Source: Blastobasis lacticolella
Lineage: Eukaryota > Arthropoda > Insecta > Lepidoptera > Blastobasidae
Assembly: GCA_905147135.1 (NCBI GenBank)
Contig: LR990041.1
Location: forward strand, 10,911,907-10,975,906
DNA length: 64,000 nt
Reading direction: 5' to 3'
Part shown: piece after piece, positions 48,201 through 57,721 of the stretch
Position numbering within the stretch: the stretch's first letter is position 1
How the letters are laid out: each line of letters starts with the position of its first letter
Made by a program: the position numbers and the translations under genes
Notes under the pieces: generated by a model
The model's input: the letters and a program-made list of their open reading frames with translations, nothing else
What the model was told of the DNA's origin: nothing
Database searches by the model: none

Positions 48201-51200
48201 CCTACATGGTCCCAGCCGATGCCCTAGCCGTCTAGAATAGGCTGGGTTTTGCGGTCGTGGGCGTAGGTTCTAGACACGCCTTCACTCGTTAAGAGGGCAA
48301 CACACATTCCAACCAATGCCACAATGATGCTCGACGGTGGAGTAGCGAAATTTCCATATACTTTATTTTGGTTGTCTACGGTTCAATACCATCCTCCATC
48401 ACCAATTTTTTTTTTTGTTTTCTCTCTTATGTATACTTACATGTTTTATTTCATGAGGTCATTTTGTAAAGTAGGTAAGTACCTACCTATATTTTTAATT
48501 TGTTTCAAGGAGCAAAAGATCTCCTTTGTAAAAGTAACGACAAAACATATTATTTGATGTAAGAAAATGTTGCTCTTTCAACAAATTAGGCGCTTGAAAG
48601 AGAGACAATGCGGCATAATTGTTCCGTGGTTTTGCTAGTGGAGGGGTCTAGATTTGTAAGTGTTTTGCTGCCAGAACAATGTGTCATGGGGTTTCGGTGG
48701 ACAACGCATGGGTAAAAAACTATTTATAAATACAATTACATAACCCTAATGTTGCTAATGTCGCTAGGCAGCGGTCACCACTTTCCTTTAGGTGGGTCGC
48801 TTGCCTATTTGTCTTTTGAATGACATCAATGAAGAATTCTATATCACTACCTCTATGACATAAAATAAAATAAAAAGTCCAAACACACATACCTGCACGG
48901 TCCCATGAGCGTGCGCCATTTCTGCAGTGCATTAGTCGTGGCGAGCACCAGCGCCACTATCGGGCCACTGGCGATGTGGGCCACCAGGTGAGGGAAGTGG
49001 TGGTGGCCGTAGTGACCTTTGTACAGCTCCGCAGCCTGCTCTGGTGTGAGCTTGACCTCGCGCCGCTGTGTGAAGACGAAAGTTTTTTATAGAACAGTGG
49101 ATGGCTAGTATATTCAGCGTGTCTCTCACAGGAACACCGAATTTCTACTTCAACATGTTTGTGATACGTGATACGTACACATAGTGAAACCTACCTAATG
49201 AATATATTTCTCCCGCCAAGCAACAACAAGCAACAAGCCGCTCCAGTTTCAAAGAAAGAGTAAGGTAGCCACCACAGTTACAAGCAAAGACCAAGTGGAT
49301 CCTCACAGTGACAACCCACCTGCAGTTCGCCATTTGTATTAGGTAAATAAGTACATGAAACGTGAATGCAGTAGGGTTGGTGTTATGGGCAATTTCATTG
49401 TATAGACTTACAAAGAAAAATATGGGGGGAATCGATTAGTTTCTTCTAGGCATAACTTGAAAACTAACCCGTAACTACACACTTTCAAAGACAATATTGT
49501 GGAAATTTTAATGGAGAATAAAAGACACCTACATATTTTTAATGTTGCTGTAACAGTTTTGTACAAAAGGATATTACAGCTGTGAAATTTTATGCAGAAA
49601 AAAATTACCATGATCTATTATGAAAAAAAAACAATTACAAGGCACATTTTACTGAATAGTAAACAACTGTGTTTGTAATAGTTAAACGTATAGGTAAGAG
49701 AAGCGTCAGATCATAGTAAAACCAATTAATTTACATTAATAATTACATTTTAATGTAAATACATTACAAACAATGAAACCCTGTTTAATACTGCTACTCA
49801 GCAGCACCATAAAATAGGTATTTCTTCAATTAGTCAAAATCTTTAAACTATTTTTTCTAACAAATTAAAATATAACTTAATCTACAAGCCTTCCTATCTA
49901 CTCCGGTCAGGTTCGCGCTTCTACGCCACTCAAAATATAAGTAAAGGCGCTGCCGCACTAAAAAACGTATTTGTGTATATCTACGTAGACCTAGGGTCCT
50001 ATTCTGTAGGGTTGACGTTTGTGCACTTACTATAGCTACGTTTCGTATTTGGTTTATATATAAGTACTAGGACGACCAAACCGGATAAGAACTGAATACT
50101 AAATTTCTTTCATGAATGCCTTAAAAACATTTTAACACCTGCTCGACAATGTCTACGTACGTCTAAATTACGTATCATGAAAGGTCACCGTAAAGCATGG
50201 CCTTGTTACCCGCAGGGAGACAATATTGTAATAAGTTGGGGAGAAAGTTTCTTCGCATTTTATTTGAAAATTCATCAAATAAAATTAGTTTATTTACATT
50301 TAACTAAAGTATGTAGGTACCATTTTGTTTGATAACTTTTTGCCATCTTATAGGTAGGGACATGATCCCATTGCTATAGAAATTTTAGGGCTTCTGATCA
50401 AAAAACTGCGTCAAGTAGTTTTGGCAGTCCTCTCGTGATGTTAACCTGACACTGCCTAAAGAATTCTGAAGACATCGAAACAGGTGGAAATCTGAAGGTG
50501 CAAGGTCAGGACTATACGGCGGATGCATTAACACCTCTCAGCCAAACTATCTTAATTTTTGCTGAATGGTTAAATATGTGTGAGGTCTAGCGCTATCATG
50601 ATGAAAAATCACACCCCTTCTGTTGATTAATTCCGGCCGCTTAATCTCAACTTCTTGCTTTAATCTTATCAGTTGTTCGCAGTAGAGTTCTGAATCGATG
50701 GTACTGCCTGGTGGTAATAGCTCATAATGAATAATGCCCTTTCAATCCCACCACACACACACAGCATCACCCTGTTGCGAGTTAACCCGGGTTTCGCCAC
50801 AGTCTGTGAAGCCTGACCGGCTTTGACCATGACCTTTTTCGTACGTTCTTGTCGAACGTAATCCACTTTTCATCACCAGTTATCAATTTCTTATGGTATC
50901 AAAAATAGTTCGGCTGGAATTTTAAAATGTATCTAATTTCTTCATTAGATTCACTCATCTTGACGGTAAGAAAAACAAATGTAAATCACGCATTTTCATA
51001 ATTTGAATTTGGAATTATCTTCTTTAAAATTTAAACTTATAAATGATACCAAAACCAGCCAGGTACAAATAGTATAGCTAAAGAGGTTTTATTACAAGTT
51101 CATACATACTATATGCGAAAACACTTTTTCTCCAACCTAATATGAAATCCCTAAGGAGTGAAGTGATTTGAATTTGGAATGTTAAAATTCGTATGAAAAC

Positions 51201-54200
51201 TCTTAGACCGTATGGGCTTCGTAAAGAGACTTTATTCGGGATTGAACCCCTCAGTACGTTCAGACACTGCTTTATCCCCTTGGTGTTTAATCTACTATTT
51301 TACAACTTTGTCACAGAAATATGCGTTTAAGGTGGTGTTGCACACAGGTTCTTGTATTGTACCTACTAAAAGCAATCGCTGTTCGCTTGCTTTCCTGAAA
51401 TAGGCCGCCTATTCCTTTATCTGTTGCTAATGTTACCCATTATTTTTTAAATGTGTGCAATTTATTGCATTTTATTGTATTTTCATTCAAAGATTTTTAC
51501 ATCCTATCGCGCTGTTCGCCCTTCCATACACCCTTGGGATGCGATGGTTAGTGTACGTAATTAGTTCTTTTTTTTACGTCCGCCACAGATAACAGAAGTG
51601 ACCACCGCCGCCGCCGGCTAGACAGGGGTGTGCCGACTGTGGCGTAGGGTTGTCGATCGATATTTCTAAAAGCGTCAAATTAATATAGACAGACGAAAAG
51701 GTTGAGGAAGAAATTAAAATATACCTGGTTGATTGCAATTGTATAACTTGTTCAATAATCAGTATTTTAATGTGATGTCCACACAGTTATTGAGTGTGGA
51801 TCTAGAAACCGTGACTTTAGCAATGGAGAGGTTTTGCATTTGGGAAGCTGTAACAATACTAAGCCCGAATAAATTAGCTGCAGATAGCCGGAAACAGACA
51901 GGCGTCGAAGTTCAAAGTTCAAAGTCATTTATTTGCTACATAGGTGCTGCAAAGCTTGAAGAGGAGGCCTACGTTCAAAGACGGACACACTATGGGCTGA
52001 TATAATGATGATGAAGAATACTAAGAAATGAATAGCAAATACTGTTTCCAATCCCGAACACACTCTCAATACTCTCAAGTCAGTGTCAACCCTACGCATA
52101 ACAAGCGCGTGTGTGTGACACAGTATAATGAGAGCGGGCGGCCCTCACTACTGCCATATCTGTTTTGCATTGGGCCCTTGCACCGAGAGCGCGCCGACCC
52201 TGTCGGGTGTCAAATTGGACCTCCAGTCAATAAGGCGTGTTTGCTGGCGAAATTGAATTCCCTCAACTCTCTGCCGTAGGTCGTAGCCGTGGGTCGCGGT
52301 CATAGGAAACCGATGGATGCCGATGTGAAAAGCTCGGAGGATGTGTCTAGCCTGCGGCTGGTATGATGGTATGAATACAAAGAAAATATAGAGATACCAT
52401 TCCTAGCTTTGAAATAAATGGTTATAATTAAAACATATAAGTCTGCGAGCATAAAATTAAACAATTGTTTTATTTAGTTTTACGAAATTTTCCCGGTACC
52501 GCTTATGCTCTCGTGCACGAGGGCCCGAGGTCCGCCTTGACCATGATCCAAGATTTGGCTGATCAGGTGTGGAGCGACTGCCATCTGACCTTCGTGACCC
52601 TGCTACCAAAGGAACCCCACCAGATTGGATCATGATTACACAATGTGCAGGTTTCATCACGATGTTGTCCCTCACCGTAAGAGAATCGGTTAGAATTCAA
52701 CTAATGTACGTAACTCAGAAAAGAGTCATTGGTACATGGCCGTTGCGGATTCGAACCCGGTGCTCCTCGCTTACGAGTCGAATACCCTAACCGCTCGGCT
52801 ACCGACGCTCCAGAGGTAAATATTACAAATTAAGTACTAAATATTAGACTATACTTCATCTAAATCGGGTGTTTTTACACGCTATCCTGATGTACACCAT
52901 GACTTTGGCGTTACGTGTTTCGACGTTAACGTGATCCGTAGTGGAAATTTTAAGGACCCGTGATTCGATGTCACGAGCTCGGCACACTCACGTGTGAAAG
53001 CTACGATCCCATGCTACAAACGCTGCACATGTCAAGTTAGTTTTTTGCGTTGGGAGTTAAAAAGGAACACATTTTAGCCACAATTTTGCGTTGCGATCTC
53101 ATACTAAACAGATAATAGGCGCCTTTTTGTATTACTTTTTTTACCACTCAGCTACCTTCAACAACTGACAAAACTGTCAAATTGAACCGGCTTAAATGAG
53201 AGTTCAAACATCCGTGTACCATTTGTGTAGGCCACCATTTCATCTGATATTGCGAAAGAATGGAGCATGCCTGTTTAGGAACAGACTATTCACTCTTACA
53301 CTATTCACTCGTGTACGTAGTTAGAGAGTACCCTCTAACCACTTCCTGATTTAACTTTTAGTCAAATACCTACCGAAATTGATATTAAAAAAACCCTTAC
53401 CTAATCCAGGGAATATTTAACTGCGTACCAAACGTCATCAAAACCCTCCAAACACAAGCACAAATCGATTCATTGATAGGCAAGTAGGTATCTCTACTTT
53501 CTTCCATCTCACGTCACCCTTTGAAAGCATCCCTTTGAAACCGAATCACGAAGGGGTTGCTAATAATTTTGCATACGCAACCCCTATCCCTGTCGCAAAT
53601 CGCCGCTGGACACTGAGCATTGCGTAATTTTCGATGGACAGCACCCCTCGCGGAGGGTTGATGCATTTAGGTACAGACGATGTATATCTAGCCGGACATG
53701 AGGTACGTTGTTATAGTAACTTTTATTAAAATATCTGTGTGTGAATAGGTAACACTAACAAAATTACAAAGAAAGGTATGGGTCATGTTGTATGGGCCGC
53801 GTTGTAGTATTACAAACTATTTATTTATTCTAAAGAAAATTAACAGCTGTTGTAACATGGATTAAAGGGTTTAGGTATGTTTATACGTAAATATTAAATA
53901 TAATTGGTTACATCATCGATTATAATCGAACGCTTTTTTCCAACATAACTACTACAAACAAAAATACAAGCAATTAAGGTCTTGTTGCCCTTGTGCAGTA
54001 GTTTAATTCATCCTAAGATATGGGCATGACTGAATTCCCTTAAAGAAAAAAGATATTTTAACCTTCGATTAATTGTTTATAATAATGATTTGCTTTTAAT
54101 AATTATTATTATATTCATTACTAGCTGTGCCCGCGACTTCATTCGCCTGTACTAAAGGATGTTTGGTGTGTTTAATATTAAGCAGCATTGAGGTTTGGTG

Positions 54201-55939
54201 AAACAGTCTTATCAAAACAGAAGCATTGTAATTATCAAAATTAACACAGTAAGTCAGGAAGACTGATTGCGGAGATCGATTTAGACTTTTATTTAAGCGT
54301 TAATGAGCGTCTCGCTCCTCGCGGATCCCTAGTTCCTTACTCGCCTTCTTTACTCCTGTCCCGTTGGAGAGTAATCTTAAAATAGAAGAAATAAGAATGG
54401 GATTAAGGAGAATCATTTAGCAATATCTGATTTCTTTGGAGTTGTCTGACTTTGACAATAGTCCTATCCATTTTAAACCTATACAATAAAGTGCATACGC
54501 CAGGAGGAGCGTCGTTGGCCGAGTGGTAAAGGTAGCGAGAGGTACCGGGTTCAAATCCAATTACTATTCTCTGAGTATGTACATTTAGTTGAATGCTAAC
54601 CGATGCTCTTACAGTGAGGGAAAACATCGTGAATAAACCTGCACATTCAGGCGACTGAATGTGTAGCTACGATCCAATCTGGTGAGGTTTCCCTGGTAGC
54701 AGGGTCATAAAGGTCAGATGGCATTCGCTTCACTGTAATTATCTGATCTGCCAAATCCTGGACACTGGACCCCGGGCCCTCGTGCGCGAGAGCACAATCG
54801 GGACATTGACGCCAAGGCGATTAATTTACTAATAAAGTGCAAAGTGCGAGCGATTCAAAAATAGAGCCTTACACAGATTAATTTATCTAGAAATTCAATA
54901 CCGGCGAAGTCGCGAGCAAAAGTTAGTTTGAAATAAAATCCTTCCTGGACACATAGTCACTTTATTCAGGTATGGTACGTATACTGTTACAAATGTGTAA
55001 ATATCACCAGCACATGCGTGTCGCAGCGGCGTTTGTGTTTTACGACGAGGGCAGATAGCCGCCAATAAGGCTGATGGCACCGTCAAATCGACGTGGAAGC
55101 CATTATTACGAGGGCTATCATTGTTAATGTGCCGTCGGTTCGGCCGGAGCTTAAATGTCAGGTTAAAGTATACCATTTATTACATACCATATTTACAAGA
55201 GCATGTTCTATACTTGTGACACTGTTTTCAGCTGAGCTCAGGTCCTGTATTTATTATGACGTTGTCATCTGACGTGCTGTATTTATAAATCACATTCAGC
55301 ATCTGTAATGCATGCTCGCTTAAAGGTCTGTCTGGCGGAGGCGTGGAGGCCGGGTCGTGGTCCTGGGACGGCCAACATGTCAACGTGTGTTTCTTTCATA
55401 CTTTCCTACACCCTCCTCTTTGACGATTGAAAGACATATTTAATGTCCTACTCAATAAAAAAACAAACGAGCACCTGATAGTAAATGGTAACTGTCGCCC
55501 ATAAAATCTACAATTCATACATTCACGTTTCAGGTAACAAAAACGTAGAACCGCAGGTGCATTGTTACTGTGAGGACTAAGATGAAATACCTCATGCCTA
55601 TCGCTTTCGCTGGCTATCTTATCCTTCAAAACGGAATACAACAATGAAAGCAATAAATTACTTACTAACTGCGCTGGCTCAACGACCTACAGTGAATCTT
55701 GGCCTCTGGCACCAAATATCGCCACTTCTTGCTAAACACAAGTTGAAACAAGTTTACAGTAAATAAACTGAAGCTGGATGTTTACTAACAGCGAGTATGT
55801 GGAACCCATGGTCTCTGATGTGCTTCTCTATTGCCTCAGCATCCTCATAGGCCTCTGGCTTGATCAGGGCCAAAGTTCTCTCGGAGAATGCTTGCTCGTA
55901 CCCGCCGGAGTCAGATGAGTCTATCGACAACATCAATGG
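36025..55939 (-). CDS. NME5: NME5-like protein: NDK domain plus Dpy-30 motif
   Basis: NME5-type proteins are axonemal nucleoside-diphosphate-kinase-like proteins tied to radial spokes of cilia and sperm flagella. Four exons join in phase on the - strand: 55939-55790, 49065-48893, 40126-39981 and 36290-36025, giving about 242 residues from the ATG at 55933 (human NME5: 212). Motifs in order: ERTLALIKPEA with the nucleotide-binding lysine, GFHILA|RREVKLTPEQ across the first intron, YGHHHFPHL, SGPIVALVLA, LRACYG, GLHGSES with the usual active-site histidine, REIHFFFPN, then the Dpy-30 motif YITPTLLPALTALA and WLAEHL. The tail is polar. An upstream exon is possible, so the start is uncertain. Introns of 3.7, 8.8 and 6.7 kb hold many transposons. 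Confidence 0.94.
36710..37030 (+). repeat. SINE family B, tRNA-derived
   Basis: From aggtaccggtattctaatcc through gccatgtaccaatgat, gtgagagaaaacatcgtgat and ctgaatgtgtaacaatgatc to gtgcacaaccgggacattaa and a (gat)n tail. Confidence 0.8.
38868..39120 (-). repeat. SINE family A, full-length antisense
   Basis: Reads cagtccactgcaggacttag, ccataatctccacgcttggc, cccattttccagactacgg, ctcgaaaacattagtcgcct and ctctgccggacaccacacgg. It served as the intact reference for the copies split by DIRS and MULE. Confidence 0.85.
39981..40126 (-). CDS. NME5: NME5 exon: C-terminal part of the NDK domain
   Basis: Acceptor gtgtcaccag. It reads VAEAQAYWPDCLRACYG, GLHGSESHAEAQREI and FFFPN. The donor is AACA|gtgggt, a weak consensus, but the only one that keeps phase with the next exon. 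GC-rich compared with its surroundings. Confidence 0.9.
40185..40345 (+). repeat. SINE family A, 5'-truncated
   Basis: Starts at tctagagtctccgtagagtgg and runs through cactgcgatctcgaacccg to cctgcagtgggctg. Confidence 0.75.
41020..41330 (+). repeat. SINE family A with an internal unrelated stretch
   Basis: The 5' end (gtggtgtccggcagagtaga) and 3' end (ccagctgccaagcgtggaga, cgttatgggctg) are family A. 41060-41200 between them does not match the other copies. Confidence 0.6.
41440..41697 (-). pseudogene. Gypsy-like integrase start, truncated
   Basis: EKIHSSHFGITKTLGRSKS resembles the beginning of the HHCC zinc domain. The CC half and catalytic core are absent, so the element is cut off here. 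Confidence 0.65.
41698..42960 (-). pseudogene. Gypsy-like reverse transcriptase and RNase H, degenerate
   Basis: Segments include VCLDPRDLNK, YNFNVLPFG-like, IDDFLIYGKTKEEH (catalytic box, with isoleucine in place of tyrosine or phenylalanine before the DD), FLGMINYMRDYIP and RNase H LILQTDSCVL (the usual DAS is TDS). In-frame stops and small shifts break it at several points. Confidence 0.75.
42964..43460 (-). mobile_element. Mariner element, internally deleted, copy 1
   Basis: Ends GGTTGGGGAGAAAG and CTTTTTCCCCAACTTAA are inverted; TA flanks both sides. The - strand keeps only the transposase C-terminus with HPPYSPDLAPTDFHLF, which holds a catalytic aspartate (PDLAPTD), and SLGSVRLTSREDCQNYL. 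It interrupts the gypsy reverse transcriptase. Wording fits the irritans-like mariner group (inference). Confidence 0.8.
43461..43990 (-). pseudogene. Gypsy-like protease and start of reverse transcriptase
   Basis: KLDSGPDVNLIP near 43975 carries the aspartic-protease LDSG motif. PHRVPLKLKEKL and the segment after it (43600-43470) begin the reverse transcriptase. The frame is open for 43654-43911 only. Confidence 0.7.
44020..44217 (-). pseudogene. Gypsy-like zinc knuckle segment
   Basis: Contains CTKCNRYNHFASVC, a CX2CX4HX4C nucleic-acid-binding knuckle, then an acidic stretch leading toward the protease. Separated from gag by at least one stop. Confidence 0.75.
44318..44866 (-). CDS. Gypsy-like gag protein
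   Basis: An intact 182-codon frame with ATG at 44866. It has a retrotransposon-gag fold signature: LYVSGNLSENWKAFEQ near the start, ESEPFDNFLTDVKRLVKSC in the middle and RDRLVLG later. It ends before the zinc knuckle, which is in a separate frame, so the original gag is broken. It lies about 70 bp from the Harbinger end. Confidence 0.8.
   Translation of the reverse strand: MAQPITSTMSMFNLPEKLYVSGNLSENWKAFEQSLKIYLVASGLDKSADVRQVAILLNVIGEDGIKIFNNFALSEDEKTEFEKVMTKFREYCESKKNVLHSRFLIYNRKQEESEPFDNFLTDVKRLVKSCKFKAEDKAVRDRLVLGTSDLNTQKNIVIEGDADLDTVITKLRLAELGRHQAA
45225..45575 (+). CDS. Harbinger DNA-binding protein exon 1 (MADF domain)
   Basis: 117 codons from ATG (context tacaATGG) to TTG|gtaagt. Carries the whole MADF domain. 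Confidence 0.85.
45225..47194 (+). CDS. Harbinger MADF-type DNA-binding protein (two exons)
   Basis: Exons 45225-45575 and 46658-47194 join in phase 0 (TTG|gtaagt and tttgtttcag|GAC) to give 295 residues. The N-terminus, WSENDTFKFVKEMIKY through GFGTKEVYTKMRSIKSTYF, is a MADF/Myb-like DNA-binding domain as in the second protein of animal Harbinger elements, which brings the transposase to the nucleus and to DNA. The C-terminal half is proline-, serine- and glutamine-rich, with a helical stretch (LETEFDHFGKSIAAQLNN), and ends LLTKAILSIQD. The start was set at ATG 45225; the upstream in-frame TTG is not a start. Its intron contains exon 2 of the opposite-strand transposase. Confidence 0.85.
45818..46588 (-). 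CDS. Harbinger transposase exon 2 (DDE nuclease)
   Basis: 256 codons plus stop. Begins VPDNAEGWSKIERGF, the linker that precedes the first catalytic aspartate in this family, and ends SRMVY. Confidence 0.9.
   Translation of the reverse strand: MPDNAEGWSKIERGFRNAWNFPGCCGAIDGKHVTIKAPIAAGSFYFNYKKQNSIVLMAVVDDDYCFTYIDVGCNGRISDGGVFSNCSLSTALENNLLPEGHVIVGDNAFPLKKYLMKPYGGNNLEFKQKIFNYRLSRARRIVENAFGILVSRFRIFEKPVAFKPEKADKIVKACCAIHNWARKSMIPIHVATVDIEDTETGTIQRGSWRDVPSDGLIPIQWRMQNRSSNSAQAIRNNYADYFVGDGAVPWQSRMVY
45818..47830 (-). CDS. Harbinger transposase (HARBI1-like, two exons)
   Basis: Exons 47830-47363 and 46588-45818 join in phase 0 (CGG|gtaagt, then cttgttacag|GTG) to give 412 residues. The N-terminal exon has a helical HTH-like region (LPAKVKLHAVLYMMAHGSS, FRVPKSTLSKMI). 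The C-terminal exon is a DDE superfamily 4 nuclease with catalytic motifs CCGAIDGKHV (D), GHVIVGDNAFP (D) and RARRIVENAFGIL (E), all present. Start chosen at ATG 47830 (MKMDEQ). No stops or shifts were seen, so the protein may be functional. Its intron holds exon 2 of the + strand gene. Confidence 0.9.
46658..47194 (+). CDS. Harbinger DNA-binding protein exon 2
   Basis: From GAC after gtttcag to TAA at 47192-47194. Includes a basic patch (KKTPAKKRT, a possible nuclear signal) and a run of prolines and serines. Confidence 0.85.
   Translation, partial: DNPSTSQVSEEPPLTQSQEQLEEIDLVQIPIGPPKKTPAKKRTLRELDSIVTKAKHVVDVMGNQPTKKQLETEFDHFGKSIAAQLNNMPLNLAIQAQMVIQNYLSQLRLQNLSSPPPPSPSPSPSSYIPPLQSQPTPSSNPQTQHTPPQPYILISPQPTPSPMPGDDLLTKAILSIQD
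47363..47830 (-). CDS. Harbinger transposase exon 1
   Basis: 156 codons from ATG 47830 to DYIR|gtaagt. Contains the helix-turn-helix-like segment preceding the nuclease domain. Confidence 0.88.
47994..48664. other. Unassigned stretch after the Harbinger element
   Basis: The first 330 bp are GC-rich (gcgcccgaccagaagcc, ggccacacagataggc) and unlike the flanking intron. It may be a piece of another repeat, for instance the sequence into which Harbinger inserted. The rest is AT-rich. No motif recognised. Confidence 0.4.
48665..48815 (+). repeat. LINE 3'-end repeat, family C (diverged)
   Basis: Contains tttcggtggacaacgcatgg, cctaatgttgctaatgtcgc and ccactttcctttaggtgggt. Confidence 0.6.
48893..49065 (-). 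CDS. NME5: NME5 exon: middle of the NDK domain
   Basis: Acceptor gtcttcacacag, donor TGCAG|gtatgt, phase 0 to 2. It contains KLTPEQAAELYKGHYG and SGPIVALVLA, close to the NDK consensus. Confidence 0.94.
50234..51140 (-). mobile_element. Mariner element, copy 2 (degenerate)
   Basis: About 0.9 kb with inverted ends AGTTGGGGAGAAAG and CTTTTTCTCCAACCTAA and TA on each side. The first 330 bp closely match copy 1. The - strand shows a transposase broken by stops, with KAGQASQTVAKPGLTRNRV and VCGGIERALF-like segments and the PDLAP-type end. Full mariners are about 1.3 kb, so this one is also deleted. Confidence 0.78.
52490..52815 (-). repeat. SINE family B, antisense
   Basis: Reads gctctcgtgcacgagggccc, gaccatgatccaagatttgg, cacaatgtgcaggtttcatc, gtcattggtacatggcc and ctaaccgctcggctaccgac, the last being the complement of the A-box region. 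Confidence 0.82.
54505..54830 (+). repeat. SINE family B, sense
   Basis: Starts ggagcgtcgttggccgagtg (A-box), has taccgggttcaaatcc (B-box) and ends gagagcacaatcgggacatt. The promoter boxes are the best preserved of the five copies. Confidence 0.82.
55790..55939 (-). CDS. NME5: NME5 exon: start of the NDK domain
   Basis: Acceptor caatttttag at 55940-55950, then P L and ATG at 55933. It reads SDSGGYEQAF, ERTLALIKPEAY and DHGFHILA up to GCT|gttagt, phase 0. Whether the ATG at 55933 or an upstream exon supplies the start cannot be decided here. Confidence 0.9.
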
Positions 55940-56603
55940 CTAAAAATTGTGTAACTTAGTATCGTAATAAAACTTTTGTTGCTTTCTATATTTTATAATA
56001 TTTCTCTATTTATTTTTATTGATAACTGGATGTCATATTACAGAATTTGTCAGAAATAAACGAGAAAAATATGTGACGCGAGCAAGGAAATAAGACTTTA
56101 ACAAAAAAGACTGAAATAACATTCTTCGAAAGCGGTTCCCAGCGGATTTCATCCGCGCGCAGTTCGGATCTCTGTAAACAATCAACTTTCCCGCGGGAAC
56201 CTATTATTTTCCCGGGATATAGAGTAGCTTATCTCACTCTGGAGTAACGTAGCTTCTCATTTGTAAAATATTTTTTAATCGGTCCGTTAGTTTTAGAATT
56301 TATTCACAAACAAAAATACAAAACTTTTCTTTTATAATATTAGTATAAATATAGATTTAAAACAAGCTAGACCTAATAAACTATTATAGCTTTAAATCTA
56401 TCCACGGAAGCCACCACGGAATCCACGTAAATGAAATGTCTAAAATATAACTTTACCTTCACGCTTAAACAATTAGTATTTAAATTTGGTAAAAATCCTT
56501 TGTAAGACTAATCTTTATCGAAGTCTGCTATGCAATATCACCACCATTATTACCTTTATATTTTCATTTATTAAACATTCTAGTGAAATCCGAATTTCAG
56601 AAT
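55940..56603. other. Sequence upstream of the NME5 NDK exon
   Basis: 56140-56350 resembles the interspersed repeat of 2505-2710 (agcggatttcatccgcgcgc, cccgggatatagagtagc). Otherwise AT-rich. Confidence 0.5.
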
Positions 56604-56888
56604 TCAGTTTTCTAAACTAGTTTGAACCTTTGGTTTCGAAAGGCATGGTACGGAATTTTCCAAGACTAAAGATAACTGGGCGAGCCTTTGGTACTTGATA
56701 CAATCAAATTCCGACTTGATATACTGACCTTTAAGTTCTAATTTCTGTACTGCGTCAATTGAAACGTCACAATAGCACCCCAATCCCCTGACTAGATTGA
56801 TATCTGCGTCAGTGCACTCCGTCTCCAGACTCGACTCCGTTTCCGTCTCCGTCTTCGCCTCTGTCTCCACTTCTACCTCACCCTCCAT
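56604..56888 (-). other. Candidate first exon, possibly of NME5
   Basis: From ATG 56888 the frame reads MEGEVEVETEAKTETETE, an acidic low-complexity start, and stays open for 94 codons. It lies upstream of NME5 on the same strand and about 400 bp from the divergent ZAD gene island. A phase-0 donor GAG|gtaga at 56877 would join in frame to 55939; a stronger-looking AAAG|gtcagt near 56723 would not. It may instead belong to a separate gene or be a chance frame over a GAGACG repeat. Confidence 0.35.
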
Positions 56889-57299
56889 TCTACATATACT
56901 TGATTAAAAACAGCCAATGAAGAGCTCTGTTGTCACATACCACATGCCAATTTGCAGTTTCCCAAATACAATGTAATTTACAGAGCCCACTTGATATTAC
57001 TCAATTTTGTTGGAACTCGATGATGTCAAACTTTTTATCTTACTTGTACAAAATTATCTTGAAAATGCAAATAATGAAACTAAAGCAAATCTTCTTTCTA
57101 TTTTCTCTCTGTGAGTATAAGCAGTTGACACATACAATACCTACACTTATTTAATTTAGTTCCCTACATTGAAATAACTAAAATCCAACATACGGAAGAA
57201 ACCTTGCATCCTTCCCATAAACACTTCGGTCCACAATGCTGTAATCCGTAGAGCCGAATAGGTAGCTATTGGTAAATTGCATATTGACAGGGCGAGAGC

Positions 57300-57540
57300 A
57301 GACGGCATTAAGTGGGAAAGTACGCGTTTTCCAGGGCGGCGTGCGTGGGGGCTCGGGGCCCGGCGGGGGGCAAGCGGGGGGCAGGGGGCGGCGGGGCGGT
57401 GGGGCCGCTCGGGCGCGGTGGCAGTGCCCCCCGGACGCAGCGGCGGCGCGACGCCTCGACGCCTCCCCGACTCCCGCGGCATGCCGCGCTGACCCTGTCT
57501 CCCCACGCAGCCGCCGCGCCGTACACATGGACAACTCTTG
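57300..57540 (+). promoter_or_regulatory. GC/CpG-rich island at the start of the ZAD gene
   Basis: About 240 bp very rich in G, C and CpG in otherwise AT-rich DNA. It ends at the acceptor ccccacgcag just before the first coding exon. It probably contains the 5'UTR exon and promoter, and may also serve the divergent - strand transcript starting near 56900 (inference). Long open frames on both strands here are a by-product of GC-rich composition. Confidence 0.55.
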
Positions 57541-57721
57541 CCTCCTTGACCTCCTCATCAGGTGCTTCGCGATGACCGAGCCCGAGGACCTCAACTTCAC
57601 GGCGTTCACCGACCTCTGCCGGTTGTGCTCGCTGAAGAGTGGTCCGCGCCTCCACATATTCGACAAGGAGTCCGAGCAGAGGCAGATCCTGTTCAAGCTG
57701 AGGAGCTGCTTGCCCACCTTG
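57511..57721 (+). CDS. ZAD gene exon with start codon
   Basis: The exon follows tgtctccccacgcag, has 16 nt of 5'UTR, ATG at 57527-57529, and ends TTG|gtaagt. It holds the first half of the ZAD domain (CRLC). Confidence 0.85.

Larger units (their letters stand above)
40127..48892 (-). other. NME5 intron of 8.8 kb dominated by transposons
   Basis: Contents: SINE family A (40185-40345), a repeat with gatggagcatgcctgtccaag (40350-40530; relative at 53240-53300), SINE family A (41020-41330), gypsy with mariner (41440-44900), Harbinger (44935-47993), unassigned GC-rich sequence (47994-48320) and LINE 3' end C (48665-48815). Confidence 0.7.
49066..55789 (-). other. NME5 intron of 6.7 kb
   Basis: 49080-50230 and 51145-52480 show no clear repeat beyond AT-rich sequence and a stretch (51900-51960) with tcaaagtcatttatttgct. 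Mariner copy 2 is at 50234-51140, SINE family B at 52490-52815 and 54505-54830, and a scrap of the repeat seen at 40350 near 53240-53300. 52830-54120 and 54840-55790 hold nothing else recognised. Confidence 0.6.

Noticed and set aside
54505..54565. tRNA gene
   Set aside because: A-box and B-box are recognisable, but there is no acceptor stem, and five copies with the same long tail show a SINE.
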